32,896 nt of DNA from Acidobacteriota bacterium (lineage in GTDB: Bacteria > Acidobacteriota > Terriglobia > Terriglobales > Acidobacteriaceae), in assembly GCA_021805025.1 (NCBI GenBank), contig JAJZGF010000025.1, positions 1 through 32,896 on the forward strand, in the 5' to 3' direction. Every line of letters starts with the position of its first letter. Within the stretch, counting starts at the first letter, position 1. Both the position numbers and the translations under genes were made by a program. The notes beneath the pieces are model-generated. The model was given only the letters and a program-made list of their open reading frames with translations, searched no databases and had not been told where the DNA came from. Shown in pieces: positions 7,307-16,679 of the stretch.

Positions 7307-9277
7307 CTATCTCGGATCTCCTTGCGACCTGGGGTTGGCGTCCTTTTGTTCCTGCGGTGGCTCAGCACCGGCCGGCGATTCACTGTCCAGTTCGTGCTCG
7401 TGGCGATACTGCTCGACGGGCATCTTTCCATCCCACCACGCCCAGTTCATCGGATAGACATCCGGATCGAAAATGACCTGGTAGAAGTGCCATACTACGA
7501 TCGCCAGGGTAGCCAGAATTGCCTCGTAAAAATGCACCGCCGTGGCCACGTCCACCCACCAGCGCGCCAGCAGGTCGCCCACCCACACCTTGGCCCACAG
7601 AATGATGCCGGTGAGTCCCATCAGCGCAGTGCCCCAGACCAGCGCCCAGTATTCTGCCTTTTCTCCGTAGGTGAAGCGGCCCAATTTGGGTTTGCGGGCC
7701 GTCAGTCCAAGGTAATAGCGCATGACTCCGAAGGCATCGAAGGCATCTTGCGGGGCAGGCATCAGGTCGCGCATCAACCGGCGGCCCTCGCGTGTGACAG
7801 CCAAGTAAAAGACGTGGTAGATGCCCGCGCCGATGAGAGCAACCCCGGCGACGCGATGCACGATGCTACGAAGCCTTTCACCCATTCCCAGCAGCTCGGC
7901 AAACCACGAGCCAGGGAATCGCAGCGCAAACCCCGTAATGACCAGGATGATGAAACTTGAGAGCAGGATCAGATGCTGCCAGCGCTGGTTGGTTGTCATG
8001 CGCACCATCATCGGGTTCTGCATGCGGCGCCGCGCAAGGGCCTTGCCCCGCCAGATGATTGCATTGTGCAGAAACATCGCCCCAATCACGATGAGGATCA
8101 GAGCAATATAAATAAGGCGCACCCAGCGTACCGCAATCGAGCCAATGTCTCTGGGGTGCACACCGTCTTCCATGTGAACGCGCGTCATCGTGAAGCGCTG
8201 CGTGACGCCCTTGTGGCACTTGCCGCAAGTCGCATCCAGGTTGGCGCGATTGATGGTGGAGCACGGGTCGCTTGATGGCAGGATATTGTGGACGCCATGG
8301 CAACTGGAGCAGTTGGCCGCGATCACAGATCCACCTTGCGAGGCCAGCCCGTGATAGGTATCCAGGTACGACTCGACCCGATTCCCCGGAACCCCGAACT
8401 CCTGGGAGAGCCGCACGCCCTCATGGCAACGCGCGCAGGTGTCTCGGGAAATATTCTGCCCGGACACCGGCGAGTTGGGATCGGCGTGCGACTTGATGGA
8501 GTGGATCCCATGGCAATCCGTACACGCGGGCGCAAGACCGTTGCCCCGCGCAATCGCTTGCCCGTGAATGCTCTGGTTGAAGGTCTGCCTAATCTCCGCA
8601 TGACACTTGCCGCAGGTAGCAGGGACAGTGAACTTGTAGATCGATGACTTGGCGTCGTTGGCAGAAAGAATCAGATGGGAACCATGGCAGTCTGTACAGA
8701 CCGCCGCTTTCACGGATCCACTTTCCACTGCGCGTCCGTGAACGCTCTCCTGGTAGGAAACAAAAGGCTGCGCGCTGACACCGTTTGACTCCATCAGGAA
8801 TTTCTGCCCGTGGCATCGTCCGCAGGTCATGGGGATGTTGGCGTGGTTCACGGGCGATTGTGCGTCTTCGGCGGCCAGAATCTCATGCACGCCACCGTGA
8901 CAGTCCTCGCAACCGGCCGCAGGTGACCGACCCGCCTTGCTTGCTTTTACATGTACGCTCCGCGCATACGATGCGTCGGCATCCTCATGACATTGGACAC
9001 ATGTGATCTTTTTAGGGGGCGTCTCGTGAACCGTGGCCTTGACGTCGCTGTGACAGTCGACGCATGCATACATCGAACCGTGGATCGAATGCTTCAGCTT
9101 CTTCTCATCCACATAGAGGCTGATACTCTTGCCGTTCACATCCTTGGTCAGAGTTGCATCAGCGTGGCAGGCCAGACAGTCCTTGTCCCTCGCTTTCTGC
9201 TCGGCACAGGCTGTCCAGGCCCACGCCAGGACACAGAACACGGCACTTCGGCACAGAATTCTACACGCGGTATTCAC
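7307..9277 (-). CDS. Fused 11-haem cytochrome c / cytochrome b protein
   Basis: Counting from a possible TTG start at 9304, eleven CXXCH haem-c sites run from residue 43 to 364, with SVHG/SIHG-type histidines as likely distal ligands. A membrane helix follows (392-412), then a four-helix cytochrome b part (440-610) with histidines in IVHRVAGVAL, YHVFYL, AVHFYEA and VWHFYQV. The architecture resembles CbcL of Geobacter, a quinol-oxidising inner-membrane protein with a periplasmic multihaem domain. The likely role is passing electrons between the quinone pool and periplasmic carriers. I prefer GTG at 9277, which opens a signal peptide ending WTACA and leaves the upstream palindrome outside the coding region; the ribosome binding site is poor for either start. 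It is the fused counterpart of the two genes upstream. Confidence 0.85.
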   Translation of the reverse strand: MNTACRILCRSAVFCVLAWAWTACAEQKARDKDCLACHADATLTKDVNGKSISLYVDEKKLKHSIHGSMYACVDCHSDVKATVHETPPKKITCVQCHEDADASYARSVHVKASKAGRSPAAGCEDCHGGVHEILAAEDAQSPVNHANIPMTCGRCHGQKFLMESNGVSAQPFVSYQESVHGRAVESGSVKAAVCTDCHGSHLILSANDAKSSIYKFTVPATCGKCHAEIRQTFNQSIHGQAIARGNGLAPACTDCHGIHSIKSHADPNSPVSGQNISRDTCARCHEGVRLSQEFGVPGNRVESYLDTYHGLASQGGSVIAANCSSCHGVHNILPSSDPCSTINRANLDATCGKCHKGVTQRFTMTRVHMEDGVHPRDIGSIAVRWVRLIYIALILIVIGAMFLHNAIIWRGKALARRRMQNPMMVRMTTNQRWQHLILLSSFIILVITGFALRFPGSWFAELLGMGERLRSIVHRVAGVALIGAGIYHVFYLAVTREGRRLMRDLMPAPQDAFDAFGVMRYYLGLTARKPKLGRFTYGEKAEYWALVWGTALMGLTGIILWAKVWVGDLLARWWVDVATAVHFYEAILATLAIVVWHFYQVIFDPDVYPMNWAWWDGKMPVEQYRHEHELDSESPAGAEPPQEQKDANPRSQGDPR

Positions 9278-9309
9278 GGCATTTAGAAGATTCCTGGCGA
9301 GCAAATCCG

Positions 9310-9329
9310 GCAGTGACTGGAGTCACAGC
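9310..9329. promoter_or_regulatory. CRP/FNR-type palindrome before the fused cytochrome gene
   Basis: GCAGTGAC-TGGA-GTCACAGC is an almost perfect inverted repeat that fits the TGTGA-N6-TCACA half-site spacing of the CRP/FNR family. It agrees at 17 of 20 positions with 11807-11826, upstream of the other multihaem gene, in the same orientation. A redox, gas or ligand sensor of that family is the likely binder (inference). The rest of 9330-9485 holds nothing clear. Confidence 0.65.
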
Positions 9330-9485
9330 CTTGTGTCGCACTATGCAGTGGTGACGCTATGTTGAAGGTGGATATAAGCATTTGCGCATGGATTCGCGCG
9401 CCGCAACGCTCGCAAACAGGCTGACACAGAATCACCGCAGCACCGGCTCCGCTGTGAGAATCGCGCGCCCGTTGCCCACCTTCGA

Positions 9486-10349
9486 TTAGGTGAAGTACGC
9501 ACTCAAGGTGAGCACAAGAAGAGTCAATCCAATGAGGATTGCAGTGAATCCTACAACCCGGGCGAAGTGGATCTGCCAGGAAGCAGGCGCCTGTCCCACG
9601 CGCGCATTCAGCTTTCCCTGCCGCGCAAGCCGTTGATACTCCTGCGGGCGCTTGGTCTTGAACTCCTCTTCACTTTCAACGCCGGTAAAGATCACCATGT
9701 CCATTGGAAAGCTATCCGGGCGAAGGTGCGTATTGACGAAGTGAATCGAGAAGATGAACAGAATGGCAAGCAGCCCCTCTTCGCTATGTACGACGAGCAC
9801 CGCATTCAGCGCCCAGCCCGGTAGAAACCTGGCGAAGAATGGAGCAAACCACATGGCGTAACCTGAAAATCCAATGACCACCATGCCCCAGAAGACAGCC
9901 CAGTAGTCGAACTTCTCCCAATAGGCGTAGCGCTCGAACGTGGGCCTCGGGCCCATGCCGATAAACCAGCGCAGATGGCCAAAAAGATCCTTCACGTCTT
10001 TCCAGTTGGCCACCATCGAAGTATTGCCCCAGAAGATTCCCTTCTCATGATGGACGAACGCACGCGTCGCGAGGTCTTTGACGTGGATCAGGAAAGCAAG
10101 CGTCAGCGCCAGCGCGCAGAACTTGTGAAAGAAGAGTATCGCTCCAAACCCCCCTACAACCCTGGCCAACTCACGTGCCCATACACTCTCGCTGAAACGC
10201 AAGGGCAATCCGGTCGCGGCCAGTCCAAGAAAGGTGGTGAACAACACAGCATGAAGGTACCGCTGGGCCAGCGTGAAACGGATGAAGTAGCGCTCTTTCT
10301 CGCCGGGCTCTGTCACTCGTGGTTCCTCGATCCGCTCCAGTTCAGGCAT
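9486..10349 (-). CDS. Cytochrome b subunit of quinone-linked redox complex
   Basis: A 287-residue membrane protein from MPELERIEEPRV. Five helices are visible, with haem-ligand histidines in QRYLHAVLF, FFHKFCALALTLAFLIHV and VVHSEEGLLAILFIFSIHFVNTHLRP, the layout of the hydrogenase/formate dehydrogenase cytochrome b family. It would bind two b haems and exchange electrons with quinone. The start at 10349 has GGAGAG just before it and overlaps the end of the 11-haem cytochrome gene by 8 bases, so the two are translationally coupled and probably form one complex. The region FERYAYWEKFDYWAVFWG...SFPMD matches FTYGEKAEYWALVWG...VYPMN of the fused protein downstream, which shows common ancestry. 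Confidence 0.88.
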   Translation of the reverse strand: MPELERIEEPRVTEPGEKERYFIRFTLAQRYLHAVLFTTFLGLAATGLPLRFSESVWARELARVVGGFGAILFFHKFCALALTLAFLIHVKDLATRAFVHHEKGIFWGNTSMVANWKDVKDLFGHLRWFIGMGPRPTFERYAYWEKFDYWAVFWGMVVIGFSGYAMWFAPFFARFLPGWALNAVLVVHSEEGLLAILFIFSIHFVNTHLRPDSFPMDMVIFTGVESEEEFKTKRPQEYQRLARQGKLNARVGQAPASWQIHFARVVGFTAILIGLTLLVLTLSAYFT

Positions 10350-11568
10350 TTTTCTCTCCGTCTCCCGATCCTTTCCTGATCTGCTCAAACCGGGCCCGGA
10401 ACAGCCACAGGATGGTGTGAATCAGGAAGAAGGTCAGCACGCTGATCAGCAGCACATTCATAAACAGGCGCACGTAGTAGAGCGCCGGGTTGAGCTTGCG
10501 GTCTCTCGCGTTGGCATGGGGCTGGTATTGCACAAAGCTCAGGTTGGCGCCCGCATGGCATCGTCCGCAGGTCTTCACCAGGTTCGCCGCCGCAATCGGG
10601 GACCTCGGATCGGATGCCGGCAAAATCTCGTGCGCGCCATGGCAATCCCAGCACCGTGCCGTCTCCACATAACCGCCCAGCGATCCCAGTTGCGAGTGGA
10701 AGGTATCCCGATACGTGGACATCTTGTCCGTGTGGCACGAGCCGCAGATCGGCGTGGACTGCGTGCGGAACGCAGCTTCGGTTGGCTGCAGAATGGCATG
10801 TGCCGTATGACAATCTGTACACACAGGCGCCTTCAGGTCACCCGCGGCAACGGCATGTCCGTGTGCGCCGTTTTCATAGTCCAGCTCGATCTTCGCGTGA
10901 CAACTGCCGCACGTCTTGGGGATGTTGGTCTTGTAGGTAGGGCTCTGCGGATCCTTGCGGCTCAGAATGTGATGCGAGCCGTGGCAGCTCTGGCAGTTTG
11001 CCGCAACCAGGAGCCCCTCTTTGCTGAGCGCGAATCCATGGATCGAGTCCATGTAGGCCGGATAGACATTGCGCAGCCCATGCTTATTCGCCATCGCACC
11101 GTCCCCGTGGCACTTGCCGCAGGTGCCGGGAACGTTCAGCGGGTAAACCGATGATCTGGCATCTGCCTTCGGAAAAATGGCGTGCGCGTCTCCATGGCAA
11201 CTTGTGCAAGGATGCTCTGCCGAGGATGAATGCACGCTGCCCGCCAGCCCAGACGCCTCATCGGCATGGCACTTCTTGCAATCGACCTTCGCCACCTTGT
11301 CCGGATGCGGGTATTCCTTGATGTCGGCGTGACAGTCGTTGCATTTGAAGCTGCCGTGAACACTGGCGCTGAACGTCTTCCCGTCGACAGAGATGCTGTG
11401 CCCGGCAGAGTCCTGCATGGTCTTGTCTCCATGGCAAGCCAGGCAGTCCGTCTGCCCCCGGAGGGAAACAGCGGCCATGGCCAGTAGTACCCCCCCCACG
11501 GCGAAAAACATTACGCTGCGAACAAGTGACTTCGCGGTGCCGAAAAATCGATCCTGAAATCCGCTCAT
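10342..11568 (-). CDS. Membrane-anchored 11-haem cytochrome c
   Basis: The 408-residue product has a signal peptide (SLVRSVMFFAVGGVLLAMAAVSLRG), then eleven CXXCH motifs beginning CLACH at residues 42-46 and ending CGRCH, with many SVHG/SIHG/GAHG histidines for bis-His ligation. One C-terminal helix (FMNVLLISVLTFFLIHTILWLF) would hold it to the inner membrane with the haems in the periplasm. The start at 11568 fits the signal peptide; the frame is open to 11880 but that part is not protein-like. It overlaps the cytochrome b gene by 8 bases, so both act together. The number and order of haem sites equal those of the fused protein at 7307-9277. Confidence 0.88.
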   Translation of the reverse strand: MSGFQDRFFGTAKSLVRSVMFFAVGGVLLAMAAVSLRGQTDCLACHGDKTMQDSAGHSISVDGKTFSASVHGSFKCNDCHADIKEYPHPDKVAKVDCKKCHADEASGLAGSVHSSSAEHPCTSCHGDAHAIFPKADARSSVYPLNVPGTCGKCHGDGAMANKHGLRNVYPAYMDSIHGFALSKEGLLVAANCQSCHGSHHILSRKDPQSPTYKTNIPKTCGSCHAKIELDYENGAHGHAVAAGDLKAPVCTDCHTAHAILQPTEAAFRTQSTPICGSCHTDKMSTYRDTFHSQLGSLGGYVETARCWDCHGAHEILPASDPRSPIAAANLVKTCGRCHAGANLSFVQYQPHANARDRKLNPALYYVRLFMNVLLISVLTFFLIHTILWLFRARFEQIRKGSGDGEKNA

Positions 11569-12066
11569 CGAGGAACTCTCGGCAGTCTCGCGGTCATTTC
11601 GATGAACCGGCTTCTCTCCATCGCATACCTGGAGGCTTGACCGCTGCCTCCGGTCCGTAGAGTCCACCTTCCCGCTATCTTCGCTCCCGAAATACCCATG
11701 CACCGCACCTTCCTCCATGGCGTCTGTGCGCCGATCTCGCCAATTCGCTTGACGGATTTGCTCCCAGGAATTGCACCTTTGAGGAAAGTCCCCGACTGAA
11801 AAACTTGCAGTGATAGGTGTCACAGCGTCAGTGTGATCAAGAGTCAGTCCAAGCTCCGCACCGTGACCGCCAGCACACAACCTGGGATAAGCGCGCGCTC
11901 ACCCGTTGCCGAGCGACGCTTCCAGATGAGGCAAAATTGCCGGCGCGCGGAGCACGGAAAAGATGTTCCAGGTCTGCGCGAAACCCGCCCCGGACGCGGG
12001 TCCCAGCAATTCACAGGGGTGCGATATGGGTGTGATAGCTTAGGGTACGGGAGTAAGAAAAGACGC
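11569..12066. other. Divergent intergenic region
   Basis: About 500 bases separate the cytochrome cluster (minus) from the deoxyhypusine-synthase-like gene (plus). The only clear element is the palindrome at 11807-11826. An open frame runs through part of it on the minus strand (to 11880), but it looks non-coding. I could not find a convincing promoter for either side, although TTCACA near 12010 lies 17 bases before a weak TGATAG. Confidence 0.5.
11807..11826. promoter_or_regulatory. CRP/FNR-type palindrome before the 11-haem operon
   Basis: GCAGTGATAGGTGTCACAGC, with AGTGA-N6-TCACA half-sites, agrees at 17 of 20 positions with the site at 9310-9329. It lies about 240 bases before the cytochrome c start and about the same distance before the gene on the other side, so it could serve either. 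A shared regulator of both cytochrome units is the simplest reading. Confidence 0.65.
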
Positions 12067-13038
<972 letters not shown>

Positions 13039-13062
13039 CGCGCGCGCTCCACGCGCAGGTCA

Positions 13063-13106
13063 AAACGCGGGAAGGGCAGGGCGATTGCCCTGCCCTTCCC
13101 GCGTTT
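13063..13106. terminator. Strong hairpin terminator between convergent genes
   Basis: A perfect 20-bp stem (13063-13082 with 13087-13106) around a GATT loop. The arm ends are AAA on the left and TTT on the right, so either strand ends in a short T run. It lies 25 bases after the deoxyhypusine-synthase-like gene and 49 before the end of the radical SAM gene, so it probably ends both transcripts. Confidence 0.85.
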
Positions 13107-13154
13107 CCAGTCTGCGGGTCTGCGGTATTACCCCAGCCACCCGCTTCACGAAGG

Positions 13155-14750
13155 TTATCTATCCGGCATCACCACAAAAGGGCCGGATATCTCGCCTCCG
13201 CCGTCAAACGCCGTCTGCCCCATCGCCGGCGGGAACCCAATGTCCCACACTCGCGAAGGAAGTTCCGGCATCGGCTTGGCCTGGAAGAGCCTCTTGCACT
13301 GGCGTGCCGTCCAGCGTGCCCATGCTTTGGACTTCTTGCGTCGCGCGCTGTCCGTTGAGATGCCCGTGCCCGCATACATCTGCCGGTAGAGCTTTGAGAG
13401 AAAGATAAATGCAATTCTGGCGCTCAGATTGGGGGTGCAGGAGGATCTTTTCCAGATTGCACCCCAGTCGTAGAACCGGTCCCAGACCTTCTGCGTGCGC
13501 TCGCGAATCTCATCGGAGCTCATCGTTGGATGCGGGGTGAACATCTTGGGCCGAACCTCAATGGGAATCAGCCAGTACCTTGTAATCGGCACATCGCCGA
13601 CCATGGTCGGATGGCTGGCCTGCTCCTTCTCCCATCGCACAAAGTCCACCGTGCCGGGGAACGGCGTCATCATCACAAACTGGGCAAAGGTGACGCCCGC
13701 CTTGAGCGCCATATTCACCGTGGCGTCGAAGGTCGCCGGTCGGTCCGTCGGCAGTCCGAAGATAAACGAGCCCAGCACATGCACTCCGTGCTCCCGGAAC
13801 GTCTGCAACTGCTTCGCCAGCGCTTCGCCGGAGTAGTTCCAGTCCTTGAAGACCGCTTTGAGGCCCTCGGGCGTCACCGCCTCCACGCCTACCAGCGCGC
13901 CCTTGATGTTGGCCCGGCGCATGGCATCCAGATAGGCTCCGTCTTCGCCCGCTTCCATCGTGATCTGGGTGAAGAAGACCATGTCTTTCGGCAGCTTGGC
14001 CAGCTCCTCCATCAGTTGGAAGCGCTCTCTGCGAACCGCCATCAGCTCTTCCAGCTTGGCCAGATTGTTCTGCTCTTTGGCCAGCCGCAAGTCAGTTAGT
14101 GTGACCGGGTAAAAATTGTCGTCGGCCAGCGCCACAAACCGGAAGCCAAGCCGCCGCAGATCGACAATCTCGTCGATCACGCGCTGGTGACTGCGCTGCC
14201 GCGGCTTTTGCCCGTCGGTCCTCCATACGCTGCAAAAGGAGCAGTGCTTCGGGCAGCCGCGAATGGTCTGCACAGAGGCCCACATATACTTTGCCGGGTC
14301 CATCAGATCCCACCGCGCCGGCAGGAACTCACTTCCCTCAATGCGCCCGCCCTCGTAGATCTTTTCGGGGTTGCCCGCCATGCAGGCCTTGACCACCTTG
14401 CCCCAGGCAATGTCCCCATCGCCTTTCACCACAGCGTGCCCTTCCCCGCGCTCCAGCGCCTCTTCAGGGAACAGCGTGGCGTGAATGCCTCCGTAGACAA
14501 CCCAGGCGCCCCGGCTGCGCGCCATCCTGCCGACCTGATAGCCGCGCAGCGCGTTGCCCGTATGCACGCTGATACCGACAATATCCCCCGGCTGAATGGT
14601 TTCCGGCACAATCTGCTCCAGAGACTCATCCACCAGAATGGGGTCGCCCGCATCCTTCGGGGTTGCCGCGGCCAGTACGAACAGCCATCGCGGGGTGATG
14701 ACGGCGGTGCCAAAAGAATTGTCGCTGGGATTTACAAGATGGACGCGCAT
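13155..14750 (-). CDS. B12-binding-domain radical SAM protein
   Basis: The 531-residue product has an N-terminal cobalamin-binding-like Rossmann region (MRVHLVNPSDNSFGTAV... DIVGISVHTGNALRGYQVGRMARSRGAWVVYGGIHATLFPEEAL), then the radical SAM cluster motif RGCPKHCSFCSVW (CX3CX2C) and barrel segments such as FVALADDNFYP, ALVGVEAVTPEGL and GSFIFGLPTDRPATFDATV. Such enzymes use a 4Fe-4S cluster and S-adenosylmethionine, often for methyl transfer or ring chemistry. Hopanoid and tetrapyrrole enzymes share this layout, but I cannot assign a substrate. The start at 14750 was chosen for AAAGG 9-10 bases before it. The C-terminal about 90 residues are basic and unrecognised. No B12 riboswitch is visible upstream. 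Confidence 0.85.
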   Translation of the reverse strand: MRVHLVNPSDNSFGTAVITPRWLFVLAAATPKDAGDPILVDESLEQIVPETIQPGDIVGISVHTGNALRGYQVGRMARSRGAWVVYGGIHATLFPEEALERGEGHAVVKGDGDIAWGKVVKACMAGNPEKIYEGGRIEGSEFLPARWDLMDPAKYMWASVQTIRGCPKHCSFCSVWRTDGQKPRQRSHQRVIDEIVDLRRLGFRFVALADDNFYPVTLTDLRLAKEQNNLAKLEELMAVRRERFQLMEELAKLPKDMVFFTQITMEAGEDGAYLDAMRRANIKGALVGVEAVTPEGLKAVFKDWNYSGEALAKQLQTFREHGVHVLGSFIFGLPTDRPATFDATVNMALKAGVTFAQFVMMTPFPGTVDFVRWEKEQASHPTMVGDVPITRYWLIPIEVRPKMFTPHPTMSSDEIRERTQKVWDRFYDWGAIWKRSSCTPNLSARIAFIFLSKLYRQMYAGTGISTDSARRKKSKAWARWTARQCKRLFQAKPMPELPSRVWDIGFPPAMGQTAFDGGGEISGPFVVMPDR

Positions 14751-15282
14751 CGAATCCAGCCTTTCCTCGTGCGATTGCAAGTGCGCTTGCGAGAGCGGTG
14801 GATTCATGGAGCATTTGCCCGATCGACACTTTTACCGACGGCAAGCCGCCCCGCAGAACAACTTCATAATCATACAGATCGCGCGCAAAAATCGACGCAA
14901 TTCTCACAAAAAAAGATAAATAGGACCCGGCAGCGCACAGCCAAGCCTTGCTAAAAACACCGCAAATCGCACTCTACCTCGGCCAAAACCACGGCGGATG
15001 GTCAATTTTGTACAGCAGAGATGCCCTTGAATGGAGTGAGGGCAAGTGCACAGATACGTGCTCAACCGGCCACAGTCTTTGCCGGCTTCAGGAAAAACCC
15101 GGATTCTGCGCTGAAGGCAGTGCCGCCGCCAGCGAGGCCAGCACCCGTAGTCCACCGCCAAAGGAGAGGCTGCACAGGCAAAAGGTAGAGTCGCCATCCA
15201 GCCTCCAGCGAAGAGATGCAGCCGACGTACAGGGAGTGAAACTGTGTCCGGTTGATGTTCGTGTATGAGTTCTTGACAGGCG
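14751..15282. other. Gene-free stretch upstream of the radical SAM gene
   Basis: About 530 bases between ribBA and the radical SAM gene. Open frames in it lack ribosome binding sites and protein-like sequence. I looked for a cobalamin riboswitch on the minus strand and did not find its conserved boxes. An AT-rich segment near 14870-14930 is the likeliest place for the radical SAM gene promoter, but no clear -35/-10 pair is visible. A TTGAC-N4-GTCAA palindrome lies at 15273-15286, over the ribBA stop codon. Confidence 0.5.
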
Positions 15283-16590
15283 TCAAAGTGCCCGGCTGCA
15301 CTCTTCCACGGGAATAGGCACCTGCTCCACGATCTCCAGCCCAAAGCCTTCCAGCGCAGGGATGTGCATGGGTGTATTGGATAGCAGTCGAATCCGCTGA
15401 ATGCCCAGATCGGAGAGAATCTGGCCGCCGAGGCCGATGGCGCGCAGAATCCGCCCCGAGCGCGCCTGCGAGCCCTCACGAGCGCGCAGTTCCTGATGCA
15501 GGATGATGCGCGAGGAGTGGCCAGGATGCACCGGCGGTGGAATGGCGATGCCCCCAGGCTCAAAAGCTGCTTCTTCTGCCGGCGCGTGGTCGATCTCAAA
15601 TCCCCGCGAAGTGTTGTGTAAATAGAGCAGCACGCCGCAACCTTGCTGGGCGATCATGCGCATGGACTGGTCGAGGACCTCGCGGCAGTTGCAGTCCGCC
15701 GCAAATACGTCTCCGGCGGTGCATCGGGTGTGAACCCGCACCAGCACCGCATGGGAACACGGAGGGCGGCTCGCGAGGTCATCACCGGGCGGACTGGCCG
15801 GCCCTTCAAGCATTGCGGGGCAGCCCGGGCAGAGATCGCCCCGCACCAGTGCGATGTGACTTTCCCCGCCGTTGACCTCGCTCTCGTAGGCGATCATACG
15901 AAACTCGCCGTAGCGGGTCTGAATGCGGCTCTCACCGGCGCGCACAATGTACCGCTCATGGCGCAGGCGATAACGGATCAGCTCGGCCACGGTAAGAATC
16001 CGGAGCCCATGCTCTTTGCAAAATGGAATCAGGTCGGGGATGCGCGCCATCTCGCCGTCGTCGCGCATAATCTCGCAGATCACGCCGGATGGGGTCAGCC
16101 CAGCCATGCGAGCCAGGTCCACTGAGGCTTCCGTCTGCCCGGCGCGCACCAGCACCCCACCCTTGCGCGCGCGCAGCGGAAAGATGTGTCCCGGACGGGC
16201 AAGATCGCTGTATTTCGAGCCCGGCGCAATCGCCGTCCGTATGGTGTGGGCGCGGTCTGCCGCGGAGATGCCCGTCGTCACGCCTTCGCGCGCCTCAATG
16301 GTCTCAGTAAATGCCGTGCCAAAGCGGGAGGAGTTCTGCTGCGTCATGGGAAAGAGTCGCAGGTGGTCCGCGCGCTCTTCGGTCAGCGTCAGGCAGATGA
16401 GCCCGCGGCCGTAGCGAGCCATGAAGTTGATGGCTTCCGGCGTCACATGTTCTGCCGCCAAGGTCAGGTCGCCTTCATTCTCGCGGTCTTCATCGTCCAC
16501 CACCACAACCATGCGCCCGGCGCGAATCTCAGCCAATGCGCCTGGGATATCTGTAAACGGTGATTCGAAGTTGCGTATATGCTCCGGCAT
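15283..16590 (-). CDS. ribBA: Bifunctional RibB with diverged GTP cyclohydrolase II half
   Basis: Residues 1-205 are a full 3,4-dihydroxy-2-butanone-4-phosphate synthase with the acidic [10 protein letters not shown] loop (32-41), [11 protein letters not shown] and [10 protein letters not shown]; it turns ribulose 5-phosphate into a riboflavin precursor. Residues 225-430 match GTP cyclohydrolase II only in part: [18 protein letters not shown] keeps three cysteines of the zinc site, but with one residue fewer between the first two, and the usual RQEGRGIGL is replaced by HNTSRGFEI. An extra segment with CPGC (254-257) is present. The end, [28 protein letters not shown], is normal. So the second activity is doubtful. 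The start at 16590 has AGGGA 7 bases before it. No FMN riboswitch is visible; a terminator from the upstream gene precedes it. Confidence 0.88.
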   Translation of the reverse strand: MPEHIRNFESPFTDIPGALAEIRAGRMVVVVDDEDRENEGDLTLAAEHVTPEAINFMARYGRGLICLTLTEERADHLRLFPMTQQNSSRFGTAFTETIEAREGVTTGISAADRAHTIRTAIAPGSKYSDLARPGHIFPLRARKGGVLVRAGQTEASVDLARMAGLTPSGVICEIMRDDGEMARIPDLIPFCKEHGLRILTVAELIRYRLRHERYIVRAGESRIQTRYGEFRMIAYESEVNGGESHIALVRGDLCPGCPAMLEGPASPPGDDLASRPPCSHAVLVRVHTRCTAGDVFAADCNCREVLDQSMRMIAQQGCGVLLYLHNTSRGFEIDHAPAEEAAFEPGGIAIPPPVHPGHSSRIILHQELRAREGSQARSGRILRAIGLGGQILSDLGIQRIRLLSNTPMHIPALEGFGLEIVEQVPIPVEECSRAL

Positions 16591-16630
16591 GGCAGTATCC
16601 CTATTCTCGCTGATGCCATCCCAAAACAGC

Positions 16631-16658
16631 AAAAGCGCCGCCCGAGGGCGGCGCTTTT
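16631..16658 (-). terminator. Intrinsic terminator after the 75-residue protein gene
   Basis: A perfect 12-bp stem (16631-16642 with 16647-16658) around CGAG. Read on the minus strand the stem ends in TTTT, 22 bases after the small protein gene. It also sits about 40 bases before ribBA on the same strand, so it separates the two units. Confidence 0.85.
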
Positions 16659-16679
16659 ACCCACTTGGAGAGAAGCGAC

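Noticed and set aside
11569-11880. N-terminal extension of the 11-haem cytochrome frame
   Set aside because: The extension is not protein-like and would bury the signal peptide; ATG at 11568 opens directly into it.
14948-15268. A 106-codon open frame on the plus strand in the gene-free stretch
   Set aside because: TTG start without a ribosome binding site, irregular composition, and no link to neighbours.
14751-15282. Possible cobalamin riboswitch before the B12 radical SAM gene
   Set aside because: The conserved B12-box sequence and core were not found on the minus strand.
15273-15286. TTGAC-N4-GTCAA palindrome resembling HcpR/FNR sites
   Set aside because: It overlaps the ribBA stop codon, is more than 500 bases from the next start, and a single 10-base match is expected by chance.
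14904-15599. A 231-codon open frame on the minus strand overlapping the end of ribBA
   Set aside because: Much of it is an out-of-frame shadow of ribBA, rich in Arg, Cys and Trp as shadows in GC-rich DNA are.
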